From positions 18,119,739 through 18,183,738 of the forward strand of contig OY747715.1 of the NCBI GenBank assembly GCA_963556495.2: 64,000 nucleotides of DNA, read 5' to 3'. Under the pieces are notes generated by a model that had not been told where the DNA came from, did not search any database, and was given only the letters and a program-made list of their open reading frames with translations. The number at the start of each line of letters is the position of its first letter. Position 1 is the stretch's first letter. This document shows positions 33,306 to 46,266 of this stretch, in pieces. A program made the translations under genes and the position numbers. Source of the stretch: Valencia hispanica. Lineage: Eukaryota; Chordata; Actinopteri; Cyprinodontiformes; Valenciidae.

Positions 33306-36300
33306 TTTTCAATTCAATTCAGTTTATTTATATAGCACCGATTCACAACAGATGTCATCTCAAGGCACTTAACAAGAAGTCATTTCAATACATTTATACA
33401 AACATTCCAATCAGTTAAAGAGTTTCCTATTTAAGGAATCCCAGCAGATTGCGTCAGTCATTGGCGTGAGGTTGGGCCCCATTGATGCAGACTTTCTAAC
33501 CACAGCAATCCTTCAGCAATCCCTCATACTGAGCAAGCATGTAGCGACGGTGGAGAGGAAAAACTCCCCTTTAACAGGAAGAAACCTCCAACAGAACCAG
33601 GCTCAGTAGGAGCGGCCATCTGCTATGACCGTCTGGGGGTTTGAGAAGACAGAGTAGAGACACAGTAGGAACAGAAGATCTGATATAAGAGTACTTTCTA
33701 TGTTACAGAAAGTAAAAAGTTGATAACATGACACGGTGGATGTTCAGTTACTGGGAGCATCATCCCAGTTGATGCCCCCCGTCCAACAGGGCATTGCAGC
33801 CAATCAGGATACCAGAACAGGTTTATCTTCTATGGAGAGAAAAACACTGAGAGAAAACAAAGTTACCAGTCAAAATAGCAGAATGTATTGTAATACAACT
33901 GGAGAGTAGTAGTTGAAAAGGAAGTAGCAGAGTGAAGAAAATTGGCAAGTCTGTCCTCCAGCAGTCTAAGCCTATAGCAGCATAACTACAGAGATAGCTC
34001 AGGATGACCTTAGCCACTCTAACTATAAGCTTTATCAAAAAGGAAAGTTTTAAGCCTGGCCTTAAAAGTAAACAGAGTGTCTGCCTCACGGACTAAAGCT
34101 GGGAGCTGGTTCCACAGGAGAGGAGCCTGATAACTAAAATATCTTCCTCCCATTCTAATTAGAAATCCTAGGAACTACAAGTAAACCTGCAGTCTGAGAG
34201 CGAAGTGCTCTGTTGGGAACATATGATTAGATCTCTGATGTATGATAGAGCTTGATTATTAAGGGCTTTGTATGTAAGAAGGAGGATCTTAAAATCTATT
34301 CTGGATTTAACATGGAGCCACTGAAGGGAAACTAAAACCGGAGAATTGTGATCTCTCTTTTTAATATTCATCAGAACTCTTGCTGCCGCATTTTGGATCA
34401 ACGGAAGGCTTTTAATGGCATTTTGTGGACTACCTGATAGTAAAGAATTACAGTAGTCCAGCCTTGAGGTAACAAATGCATGGACTAGTTTCTCAGCATC
34501 ACTCCTGGACAGGATGTTTCGAATTTTAGCAATATTCCGGAGGTGAAAGAAAGAAATCCTAGAAACCTGTTTAATATGGGATTTAAATGTCAAGTCTCGG
34601 TCAAAAATAACGCCGAGGTTCTTTACGTTAATACTGGAGGAGGCCAATTTAATGCCATCCAGATGAAGTGATTGACTAATCAGTTTCTTTTTTAGAACTT
34701 CTGGTCCAAAGACAGCAACTTCTGTCCTGTCAGAATTTAAGAATTTGGTCATCACGCATGGCCTGTCCACCTGTGTGTCCTCTGTTGTTTGACTTGGCTG
34801 TCTCTGACCACTACTGTGTTTTTTTTAACATCACCAGTTTTATTCAGCAGGAGACCTCTGTGAGAACTGTCACGAAGCGCCATCTAACCCCTGAAGTGGC
34901 TGCAGGTTTTCTGGAAATTTTAAAAAAGAATCCTCCTATTGTTTTACCTGCCCCCTGTGATTTTATTGTCAAGGATTTTAACAGAAGGCTTCAGTCCACT
35001 CTTGACCGGCTTGCTCCACTACAAGTTAAAAGTTTAAAATCTAAAGCTGCAACGCCGTGGAAAAATGAAAACCTCAGAAAAATGAAGAGAAATTGTAGGG
35101 CGGCAGAGAGAAAATGGAGGAAAAGAAAACAGATCTTCTTAAATTATGCAACAATGCAGTAAGAAATTCACGAAATTCATACTTCTCCAAAATCATCGCG
35201 GAACATAAAAATAATTCCAAAATCCTTTTTTCCAGCATTGATAAACTTTTTAACAGAGCTACTACTGCATTTCCTAAAACCCCCTCAAACACTCTTTGTG
35301 AGGAGTTCGCAGACCACTTCAGAGGGAAGGAATACATCATCAGATGTAAGATTTTAACTTCTCAGAGTAACATGGTTTTAGACAAATCTGAGTGTGTGTC
35401 TTTACCAGAGGAAACGCTGGACAGTTTTGTCCTGGTAGAAGCTGGGACTCTTGATAAAGTTTTCTCCTCAGTGAGGCCCACCACATGTGTTTTGGACCCG
35501 ATTCCCACTTCCTTTTTTAAGCAATTTGACGGATCTTTTAGAGATGAGATTTTAACCATAATGAATTGCTCCCTTCAGACGGGGGTCTTTCCTACTGCCT
35601 TTAAAGAGGCGGCAGTGAGGCCCCTGTTGAAGAAGAGCAATTTAGATTTTAATGATTTTAACAATTTTAGACCGGTATCTAACTTACCTTTTTTAAGCAA
35701 AATGTTAGAAAAAATTGTTTAAATTCAACTTAATGATTTTATTAATGAGCACAATGTCCTGGAGAAATTTCAGTCTGGTTTTAGGGTGAACCACAGCACA
35801 GAGACGGCCCTTCTAAAGATTTTACATTATTTTAGATTAAACTATGATGCACAGAGGGTGACAGTGTTGGTTCTACTGGATCTAAGCGCTGCCTTCGATA
35901 CAGTAGACCACACTATTCTTTTAACCCGTTTAAAACAGATTGGCCTCTCTGGTGCTGTTCACAAATGGTTCACATCCTATCTCACAGACAGGACTTTTAT
36001 GGTAAGTTTAGATACCTGCTCCTCTAGGGTCCATAGGATTACATGTGGTGTATCCCCAGGGTTCGATTTTAGGCCCAGTGCTTTTTAACCTGTATATGCT
36101 CCCTCTTGGCAGCGTCATCAGAAGACATGGAGTCAACTTTCACAGTTATGCTTATCCATGTCTCCCGATGACACACGGCCAATGGATGCACTTTTTAACT
36201 GCATTTTAGACATTAAATCCTGGATGGCAGAAAACTTTCTCCAGCTCAACCAGGACAAAACTGAAGTTTTAGTCATCGGTCCTGAGGCTCAGAGAGAGAC

Positions 36301-38170
36301 ACTTTTACCAAAACTACAATCACTGTGTTTTAATCCCTCTTTACAAGTGAAGAACCTGGGCGTGATTTTTGACTCTGAGCTGACTTTTATTCCTCCCTCA
36401 CATAAAAAATATTACTAAAACAGGTTTTTATCAACTAAAGAACATCGCCAGAGTCCGCCCCATTCTCTCTCGGGCCAATACGGAGACACTGATGCATACT
36501 TTTATCTCCAGTAGAATTGATTACTGTAATGCCCTGCTTTCTGGTCTTCCCAAAAAGAGTATATCAGGTTTACAACTACTACAAAATTCAGCAGCACGTG
36601 TCCTGACGAAGACCAGGAGGCGGGAGCACATTTCACCGGTCTTAAAATCATTGCATTGGCTCCCCGTACATTTCAGGATCGACTTTAAGGTTCTTTTAAT
36701 GGTTTTTAAGTGTCTTAATGGTCTTGGGCCTTCTTATCTCTCTGAACTGCTTTTACCATATAAATCTTCGCGGTCTCTGCGCTCCTCTGGCAGCCGTCTC
36801 CTTGTCACCCCAAAAGTCAGGACACACACGCATGGCGAGGCGTCTTTCCAGTTTTATGGCCCTCACCTCTGGAACAGGCTGCCAGAGGACCTCAGGGCTG
36901 CAGAGAACGTTCATGTTTTTAAGAGCAGGCTCAAGACTCACCTTTTTAGCCTAGCTTTTAACTGATTATTATGTATTACTGTTTGTTGAATTGCTCTGCA
37001 TGTTTTATATGATTATATTTTTATCAGTTTTACTATTTAATCTTAGCACATTAATTTACTGTTTATTTTTATACTTTAATTTATCTTAATCCCTGTTCCA
37101 GTGTTTCCTCTGTGGGAGCCCTCTGCCCTGGGAGCGGTGGTCGGCTGTGGCTGCCTGGGTGCTCTCCAGGTGGAGCTTGGGTAGAGGTGGGGGTCTTGGC
37201 CTTGCCTCCACTGGGTGCCCTGTGTCGGTGCCTCGGCTGCTGCTGTTAGTCTACCGCTGCCGGGGCAGATGGCTCCTTTAATGGCGTTTCCTTGCATGGT
37301 TCATCTACACTCGCCCCAATGTCCTTTTTTACTTTTTCTTTTAACTGTGTGTGTGCATGGGAGATGGGTTGGGGGGAGTGGGGTATAACTGTGACCATGC
37401 TTTTAAATCTGTGGGGGAGGGAAGGGAAGGTGGTTTTATGTGGGGTCATTTTAATCTGTAAAGTACTTTGTGATGCAACTTCTTGTATGAAAAGCGCTTT
37501 ATAAATAAAGTTTGATTTGATTTGATTTGAAGAGCAAAAAGTTTAGAGTCATCCATCTTTTTACGTCTTCCAGACATGCCTGTAATCTACCTAACTGACT
37601 GGGTTCATCCGGATTTATGGATAAATATAGTTGTGTATCATCTGCATAGCTGTGGAAATTTATCCCATGCTGTCTAATGATTCCAACTATTGGGAGCATA
37701 TATATGTTGAAAAGAATTGGTCTAAGCACAGAACCCTTTGGAAGTAACCCTTGAGAGTGAAGAAGATTTATCATTTAGAGGAACAAACTGGAATCTATCA
37801 GACAAACATGATTTAAACCAGCCTAGTGCTGTTCCTTTGATCCCTGCAACATGTTCAAGTCTTTCTAAGAGAATATTATGATCAACTGTGTCAAAAGCAG
37901 CACTGAGATCTAACAAAACCAGAACAGACACAAGTCTGAGGCCATGAGAATATCATTAGTAACCTTCACCAGTGCTGTTTCAATGCTATGATGAGCTCTA
38001 AAACCTGACTGAAACTCTTCAAACAGCTCGGTACTGTTTAGATGCTCACAGACTTGATTAGCAACTATTTTCTCAAGGACTTTGGATAAGAAAGGAAGGT
38101 TAGATATTTTTCTAACAACAAAATTGTTTTATCTAAGATAGTCGATAATTGCAGAATCCAGCTTTACCGT
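33306..38170 (-). mobile_element. L2-like LINE E (second family), split by L2 copy D
   Basis: The minus-strand upstream part (38170-37531) encodes RT pieces: [17 protein letters not shown], [33 protein letters not shown] and NFHSYADDTQLYLSINPDE. It stops at MTLNFLLF (about 37535). The downstream part (34740-33306) picks up at NSDRTEVAVFGPEVLKKKL, followed by VKNLGVIFDRDLTFKSHIKQ and ARVLMNIKKRDHNSPVLVSL, then a long 3' UTR ending in CAATT units and TTTATATAGCACC (33313-33340, reverse strand). The split falls between two residues that are adjacent in copy F (58075), so L2-D inserted here. The gap in the protein is otherwise small. The element is 5'-truncated. Confidence 0.88.
34741..37530 (+). 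mobile_element. L2 LINE copy D, nested in E, nearly complete ORF2 3' part
   Basis: Starts in the endonuclease (LAVSDHYCVFF, 34787; the SDH box), then a linker (34850-35160), RT start (35114-35722; PTTCVLDPIPTSFFKQF, KEAAVRPLLKKSNL, NFRPVSNLPFLS), RT fingers/palm (35786-36088; [28 protein letters not shown]), thumb (36158-36418) and C-terminal domain (36492-36965; FISSRIDYCNALLSG). The 3' UTR to 37530 ends in TTTGA units. The RT is inactive. Near 36152 about 19 bases are missing, removing the YADD aspartates that L2-C keeps. There are also stops at 35720 and a frameshift near 36055. Confidence 0.9.
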
Positions 38171-39455
38171 GGTCCAAGCCTTAATAAAAAGGATCAAACC
38201 CTTCTTTCTTTTCATAATTCATACCTTGTGTAGGACTGAATTTGGATAACTGGAGTTAGCAAGGGGAATTTATCCCACATGCATGTGTTTTTTGGTGTGT
38301 GTTTTTTTACAGTATTTAGATGAGTAAAACAGACCGATATTAAGCTTGTTTTGCTGATGCTGGTGACTTAGTAGGGCCCTTCTACTGTCTATCTGAAGCT
38401 TAGCTCATGATCTGCTGCATACTGGAGGCTGGAGGTTTTAGCAAAAACTGAAGCTCTTTCCGGGATTTTTGGACAAAGGACCCAAGGGAAATCAAAACCA
38501 GGCATTCTGCCCCTCAAGTACAATACGGCACCTTGGTGTGAGCCTTGTGGTCAACATGTTCTAAGGCCATCAGTCAGTAGCAGATAACTCATCATAGAAA
38601 AGCAAAAGCAGCATGACAATTAAGGGAATATCCTTATTTTAATTTATCTTATTTCTGCATTACCATATCCTGTTTCACCATGACGTGCATGTTTCCTGGT
38701 CCTGTCTCCCTCTTTTGCCTCGTGCTGACTTGGCTTGACTTATCCTGTCTCACCTACTTACATCTTCTCTCTGTTTTGGTTTCATCTGATTGAACAGCTA
38801 CTTCCCTGCAGCCTCCAAGTATCACTTTAAATTTAACTGTATCCGAAAAATGGCACGACCAGAAGCAACTCATTACCATATTCTAAGGGGAATGGAGGTA
38901 ATCCCAATTTCTTCACTCAACAAAAGTTACAGATGGCACTTTCTTTTTATTGTATACAGAAAATATTAAGTGCCCATTATGACAAAGGAGTTTTGAGATA
39001 AACCTTCGGGCTTGCAGAAATTAGGTGAAAATATATGCTAAGCATGATAGCTTTGTAAAATGTGTTTCTCCTTGGGCTACAGGTACTTTCATAAATTTTA
39101 ATTTCAAGCCTCAGGTTGCCATGAGCTGTTTTTTTTATTCTGCCAAGAATTTGTCACACCAATCATGCTGATGCATTAAGTAGCCTACGAAACATCTGCA
39201 TACTGGTATAAATATGATTTTACTAGACATGTAGTCATGCAGTTTTGAGTTAAATATGTAACATCAGTAAGCTTTTTACGTCTTGTAGCTTGTCTTCTCT
39301 CCATGCTTTAGTTACATTTAAACTGGCTAACATTAAATACAACTTATTGATTTCTGTCATACTTCCATGACCTTGGAAAACTTTCAAAGTTTCAGACTCT
39401 TAACATTTTTGTCAAATGATTAGACAGTGGGTTCACATATGTTTGGGGAAGTCTG
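38171..39455. other. AT-rich DNA, nothing recognised
   Basis: No coding or repeat signal was found. Confidence 0.35.
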
Positions 39456-39459
39456 GGGA

Positions 39460-39712
39460 AAATTTGACTCAGTGGTAGAGTAGTCGTCTTGCAATCGAAA
39501 GGTTGTAGGTCAAATTCCAGTTTGTTCCTGTCACATGTTGATGTGTCCTTGGGCAAGGCACTCAACCACAAGTTGCCTACCGATCAGTATATCGGTGCAA
39601 AAATGTGTGAGCATTTCTGAGTGCGAATGAGTAAATGTGGCACAAATGTAAAAAAACTTGGAGTGGACAGTTTGACTGGAAAGGGGCTCTATAAATTCAG
39701 CCCATTTACTAG
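39460..39712 (+). mobile_element. tRNA-derived SINE with LINE-like tail
   Basis: The head GACTCAGTGGTAGAGTAGTC (A-box region) and GGTTGTAGGTCAAATTCC (B-box region) fold like a decayed tRNA. The conserved body TGTCCTTGGGCAAGGCACT (39544) and the end GGGGCTCTATAAATTCAGCC then CCATTTAC (39683-39708) match a common fish SINE layout, AFC-like. No target duplication was resolved. Confidence 0.75.
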
Positions 39713-42700
39713 ATTATATCAAGTAAAACATTTGTTCAGACAAGAAAATTTTCACTATAGAGTAAATAAAGGAGCTGTCTGGAGAAAATATTTTAGGTTC
39801 TTTGGCTTGATTGCATTATTACAATGTTCACTCATTTAAATGTTTTAGATATTAGTTAAATACACAGCAGTCTGTGAGAGAAAAAACTAACTGGGTTAAA
39901 GCTTTTAAACTCATGTTTGACTCAAACTACCCAACCTCTGTTCAAACAACAGAAACTTAATTTTGGTTAATGAAGAATCAAAACAGTAGATTACAAAAAA
40001 GATGTGAATACAGAACCTTACTCTCTCTGTGCAATCACTCAGATGACAACACAATAAGGACAAAGAATTTGTTACTGATACTCTAAGAGTGAAAACTCCT
40101 CTTAGGACTTTCAGTAAAGGTGATGTTTCCTTTGAAGACCACTTTGCAAAAGCAAATCCAAATACCTTTTAACCCAAACTTTTTTATTTATTTATTTTAT
40201 TCATTTACTCTTCCTTTCTAGTTCTCCATCACTCTGCTGTTCTAAACTTGTTTTATCACCTTCGGAGTTACTTTGTGTAAAATGGTGTTGAAAGCGTGAA
40301 GGTTGAAAGGTGAATGAATGATACTCTTGGTAAATTATCTATGAAGGACAGGATGAATTGATATGGAGAGAGAATAAGAGATCGAGTAGGAGTAAGTGGG
40401 GACTAAGGAAATCATGAGTAGAAAGTAAAAAGGGCTGTGAAACAGTTAGACACTAGTACCAAGGTATAAAATTATTGAGAATCAGTACACATTTAATGAA
40501 TAGACACCGAAAGATTAAGTATATTAAAAGGAGAAAAAAGTGAAGACGATGAAATACGTGAGAATGACGTGTCAATCATTTCTCCCCTCTTGGACCGTTG
40601 CTGCCTTCAAGGCCCAGGCATATAATAGCTTAAATCAGAAGGAAATTGAGAATTGAGAGCTCCCGGGACATTGATAAGTTATGTGACATTGCTGCGCAAA
40701 ACTCTCACTCAGAAAGTTGAACCTAAAACTGCATTTCTCAGAGAACCTGACGGATACAACTTTGGAGCCTAATGGGATATTGAAATATTCATAAAGCAGG
40801 GTTTGCCCAAAGCATAAAATAAGAATGAGAACAAGCATTTGGGAATTCTGTATTGAAATATTATACTGATGGCAGAAAATATTTTATGACTGGAAAAAAG
40901 TAATCTATTTGGGGATATTTAGTTTACATGGAATCATTTGATTGTTTGCCATCTACTGTAATTACTAAAACTTTATTCATGCAGACATAGCAAAGATCCC
41001 AACTACCCCTCAATATATATATATACATTTAACACAGAAAATTACTTAAAGTTTAATATAGTCTATATTCGGATAAATCTTTTAATTTAAGCTTCACATG
41101 AAAAAGTTAACGTTATTATGTAAATTTAATTTATAAATAACTAGACTTTGCAGGCAGTTTTCAGATTTTCCGCATTCAGATATTTTCCAGTAGATTGCAA
41201 TTTACAAAGTGGATGAAGCAGCAAACGATTCATCTTGAAGAGGCCAGTTAAAAGTATTGCTATTTGTAAATATAAAACCTGAATTATAAAGGTCCTGGTA
41301 TAGTCTATTAACTATGACTCTTGTAAGGAAAATTAAGGATAATGTAACATCTATCTGTGCTGTTTTGAAAAAAGAAAGTTTTGGAGCAATATCTGAAATG
41401 TTTATTTTTCTTCAGCGGCTAAAGGGCCTGTCACCATGCATTTCTGATTACCATTTGATGTGGCAGGCATAGCCCCACAAAAAAACATAGAGTAAACAAA
41501 CTTGTGGGCCAGCTTTCAATCTGTTTGTAATGATGACCAAATCAATAATTAAATAGACACAAAATACTTTTAAGCATCAGCAGGCTGGTTAATTAGCTGA
41601 AGCACTGCTCATAATTACTGACTGTTATGGGGTGTCATGGGGTAACCCCACGCCTACAGATTTTAATGTTTTTTTTCTTTTTATCATTTGGCTGGCACAC
41701 AGTATTCTGTAGCTAAGATGTGTTATACTGCACTATTAATGCAACTATTCTAACATTTTGTTTACTACCTAGCACAAGCATTTGCAGAACAGTCTGCATC
41801 CTATGTAAATGCTAACTGTGATGTAGGTGATCTGAGAAATAATCAGAACACCAAAATCAAACAATTTCAGGCCTAACCTGACCTGATCTTTTTCTGATCA
41901 GTGAGCACACCATACATAAATGCTACCAGGCTGCAAAGACAACAACAGTCTCTGGGTATGGAAGCTGTTACTGTGGGAAGAAGACTCAAAGATAGCTATT
42001 TTTAGTGCCATAAATCTGCTCTAATATGAAGTTAGATGAAGCACAAACGTTGTAAGGAGCTTTTAGTATAAAAACTGTATTTGCTAGAGAAGCATATTTG
42101 TTTAATCAGCCTTCCACACAGGGAGGGACACATTAGTATAAACAGGAAGATACATATATTACAGAACATGTCCATGTTTTCTCCTTTAAATTGGATATGC
42201 TGGATGACATAATGTAAACAGTCTTTGTAAATTTTACAGCTATGGTAAGAATCTACTAACTATACAGGGTGTAAATACAGGGGCTGTTCTAATTGTGTTA
42301 ATGGGGCTAAATGCAAACATAAAAATTTTTACAATGTCAACTTTAATAATTTGTTGATGCTTTGAAATAATAGTGAAATTCTGCAAAGCTGTGTAACACA
42401 AACACCTCTCTCAGGATTTTTTCCCCTTAGATTTATAATTTTGGAAATGTTTTTCCCTGCACACACCTAAGACACATTCTCTCTTTCTGTGGAACAAAAT
42501 AAAATCAACCACCAGCTGAAGACTGAGGTATCTGAATACTTCAAACTTCTCTTGGAAAATAATTTAATTTAAATGACACATGAAAGTAAATGCAACAATT
42601 TTTGAACTTTTTTCTCACTCTACATTTCAAGTGATGAAAACAAAGTGATGAGTCACTCTTCTCGTGAAAGAGAAGACATTAGTGTTCAAATAAAACCTAT

Positions 42701-42840
42701 TTTGTCTTCAAACGTCAACTTGTAAGTTTCAAATTTAAAAATCTCTTCAATACATCCAACACTTACAGGATATGAGGCAGAATACTAGGCCAAATTGTGT
42801 TTTCTACCCCAAAAGGTACCCTGACTCCTTGGTCCAGGAT
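39713..42840. other. Long AT-rich stretch, nothing recognised
   Basis: Three kilobases without a convincing frame, RNA or repeat match. It could be intron or intergenic DNA. Confidence 0.4.
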
Positions 42841-42849
42841 CATTACTAG

Positions 42850-44690
42850 ACCTTATTCACTGGGGCACATGCCTTGGTAAAAGTCTCCAGTGCCCCAGTA
42901 AAATAATAGCACTGCTCTCGCTGGAAACGGCATTCATGAGAGCATCTCCGTGTCTGCTTTAGTCATGACTTGAGCCTGTCACTTACCAGCCAATAAAAAA
43001 ACAAGGAAAAAAGAATGGGGCCATAATAGCCAATCATGAAATAACAGCTCTGTACATGGGTAAGATTGAACGCAACAAACAATAAAAATCGTTCACATGA
43101 TTCTTCCGAGTGTTTCGTTGTACACACACATACAAACATACACAGTGGAAACCGCCGGAGCTCGTCACATTACTTTGAGCACAGAGTAAGTCGTCCCCTG
43201 TTTTAATGTTACAACAAATTCACAACTTGTTTGACAGAAGAAATGACAAGTTGATCGCTGTCAGAGAATGTTGCCCACATAATTAGCATCTGTTTTTCAA
43301 TGCTTAGCGTCATCGTAGCCTAAATTTAGCAACAGTTTAGCAGCTTATGCTCTCTCCCTCACAGACACACTCACATCATGAGTAGGCTGCATGCACACAT
43401 GCGGACAATTAATAATTATTTATACGTATACTGTAGAGAGAGCCCTGTAAAAGTAGCCTATACTGTTTGTGAAGCTGTCCTACTATAAAACTAAACATAG
43501 GCTTCTGATAAACTATTCAGAGATGGACATCAGAAAATTCTTCCTGAACAAAGGCAGAGGGAGAGGAACAGTGAAGAGAGATGAGGGGGATGAGGGAGGT
43601 ATGATAATTGTCCACATTAACAGTAACATTAACATTTATGCTGGTAATAGCCAGTGCTGTGATTTGATCAGTGGCTTAATTGCAAACTTAAATAAGTTTG
43701 CATTTGCAAATGTAGCCCATAATCTACACAGAGTAGCCTATAGGTGATAATTGGCCTATAATGTAGCCTGTAATAATCTACACTGAGTCAGAGTAGCCTA
43801 AAAGTGATAATTTACCTATAATGTAGCCTATAATAACCTACACAGACTCTGTGTAGGTTAATATAGGCTACATTTTCAAATTATCACCAGTAATTATCAG
43901 TATGAAGGCTTTAGTAGGCTATTTAAGCTACAAAGAACTGCAGTATTGCCAGGATGACTATAGGACCCTTGCCTGGGAGGTAAGTATATCAATTTTGGAA
44001 AACAGAAAACCTGTCAATTTCGAATGCTTTTTGGTCATGTGACTTTTTTGTCACAAGGAAGGGTGAGATAACTTTGTAAACGGAGCAGCTTTCGCTATTC
44101 TTATAATCACATGTGAAAACTGAAGACGATAAAAAATGCAGATAGCAGATAGGAGACTCTGAGCAATGTACATATTTGTACAGCACTAAACAGTAATATT
44201 TTCATGTTGCTTCAGACTAAGTGCAGCCAAGTGATTGGCCAATTTGCAAAAATGAAAACAAGACTTTACAGTTTACTTCCCAAAAAAGGATTCCATGAAG
44301 AGACACACAACAGTTATTCATTTATTTTTCTACTATGGAAATAAAAGAACCCAAAGATGTAGCGGTACTTTATTTTATTTATTTATTTCCTTTTGTAATT
44401 GTTCAATTTGCAGATGTTTACTGAAATAGATATTATAAAGTGCACAAGTAGGCCAAATGCATTATCGTAGTACATTTCAGGTGGTCAATCAAAGATCTAG
44501 ACAACAACATAGCCTGATATGATTGAATAGTTTAAAGAACTATTTGTTTTTTTAATGATAAATAAGTGCTGAATGTTTTTTTTCTTGCGTACTTTGCACG
44601 CTCTCATGCCCCTGCCTTGGTCCCTAATTTAAAGGTTAAATAAGGAAAAGTAAAAAGGTGCCCTCATTGGCACACTTGGTAACAATGTGT
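42850..44690 (+). mobile_element. Possible hAT/ZMYM-type element remnant
   Basis: GGGGCACATGCCTTGG (42864) and CATGCCCCTGCCTTGG (44607) look like related sequences near two ends of one element. Between them, a frame at 43523 begins MDIRKFFLNKGRGRG, similar to the N-termini of hAT-derived ZMYM-like proteins as I remember them. It lies downstream of a donor-like AGAGTAAGT (43186). No catalytic domain follows. Evidence is thin, and the ends may be coincidental. Confidence 0.3.
43728..43890. repeat. 60-bp direct repeat ending in a 40-bp palindrome
   Basis: Two direct units of about 61 bp (CAGAGTAGCCTA..GTGATAATT..CCTATAATGTAGCCT.., 43728-43788 and 43789-43848) are followed by an inverted copy. 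Arm 43804-43845 and arm 43849-43888 are near-complementary (few mismatches and small gaps) around a 3-base ACT loop. This can form a long stem. Confidence 0.75.
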
Positions 44691-44944
44691 ACAAATATAT
44701 TTTTTAAATTATTGCAGTAGCACAGCCTTACATTGTAGAATGCAAGGTAAATATATTTCTTAGAAAAACAAATTGAGAGTCAGCTTCTTTCAAACATGAT
44801 ATGAATCTGTTGCTAATACCCTTGATAAAAAAAAGAGTTTGGTATATTCTTGTGTCACTATTTATTTCTTATTGCTTAAAGGAGCTGTGTGTCAAGATCT
44901 GAAGACACACTATCTACACTGTTAATGAAATACAGTTTGCATAT

Positions 44945-46266
44945 ACACTCACCAGGCACTAGATACTAGGTACACGTAGTACTGGGTGGGACTCCTTATT
45001 TGCTGTCCGAACTGCCTTAATTCTTCAAAGCATAGATCCAACAAACTATCGGAAACTTTTCTCACAGATGCTAGTCCATATTAAAATGACAGCATCATTC
45101 AGTTGCAACAGATTTGTTGGCTGCACATCCATGATTTAAATCTCCCATTCTACTGCATCCCAGTTCTGCTTTACTAGACTGACATTTGGTTACAATGGGA
45201 GCCGTTGGAGTGGAGTGAACTTCTTCTGTTGTTCAACAAACCAGTTTGAAATTTTTGAGCTTTGTTACATGGATAATATTCTTCTGGAAGGGCCCATCAG
45301 AAGATTAGTTCACTACGGTCATACAAGGATGCATATAATCAGCAGCAGTACTCAGGTAGGAAGAATGTATTTCCCCTCATCATTATACCACAACCAGGAG
45401 AGTAAACCATTGGCATAGAACAGGGTGGATACATGTTTTCATGCTTTTACAGTAAATTACCAGTTACCTACCATCTCAATGTTGACTGGTGAGATCTGGC
45501 CATATTTTGCATACTTTTACTATTTAATTTTGGTTCAGGATCTGTTATCAGGATAGAATAGAATAGAATAGAATAGAATAGAATAGAATAGAATAAAAGC
45601 ATTTAAATTCACACAAGAAAAATATAAATTACAGAATGAAGAATAATATATGTACAGTTAGGACAAAATTACAAAACTAAAGTACTGTGCAGTTATTGAC
45701 AGTAAAAAATGCCATACTTTGAGGAAAATGCAACTGAGCAGGATAATTCAAAAATATATACAAGACAAATTGACACCTTATGCAGTCTTCGGTTGCTTTA
45801 GCCCATCTGCTTTGCAGTTAAATGGGGTTTGCTTTCAGAGAGGACACTTTGCACACTTAGATTGTAGCAGTGGCTTTTTGAGCAGTTTGTATTTCTGTCA
45901 TCTTGAACTACTCTGCCCATTCTTCTCTGACCTTTGACATCAACAAGACATGTTCATTCACGTAACTGTCACTCACTAGATACTTTATCTTTTGGAAAGT
46001 TTTCGGTAAACCAGAGAGAGGGGAGTCTGTGAATATCTTAGTATATCAGCAGTTTCTGAAATACTCATACCAGTACCATACCAGTACATAGCACCAACAA
46101 ACAAGCCATGTTTAAAATCACTTAAATACCTTTTCACCCTAAGTCTGATGCTGGATTTGAACTTCAGCAAATTCTCTTCCCACAGTGCTGCCATGTGGGA
46201 GACTGATTCGCCATTTGAGTCAACAAACAATTGAACAGGTCTATCCAATACAGTTGCCAGTTAGTG
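44945..46266 (-). mobile_element. Decayed Tc1-like transposon with both TIRs
   Basis: The left end CACTCACCAGGCACTAG and the inverted right end CACTAACTGGCAACTG are flanked by TA on both sides (44943-44944, 46267-46268), the Tc1/mariner target. The spacing, about 1.3 kb, suits a full element. The interior matches, in reverse, a widespread fish Tc1-like family: the 3' coding part at 45000-45370 and the 5' coding part at 46248-45985 (FKHGLFVGAMYWYG, ISETADILRYSQTPLSLVYR, the first helix-turn-helix). The DDE middle is largely lost and a stretch with a GAATA microsatellite sits at 45540-45740. Long dead. Confidence 0.8.
45552..45596. repeat. GAATA pentanucleotide microsatellite
   Basis: Nine GATAGAATA-phase units (ATAGA/GAATA), uninterrupted, inside the decayed Tc1-like element. 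Confidence 0.9.
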
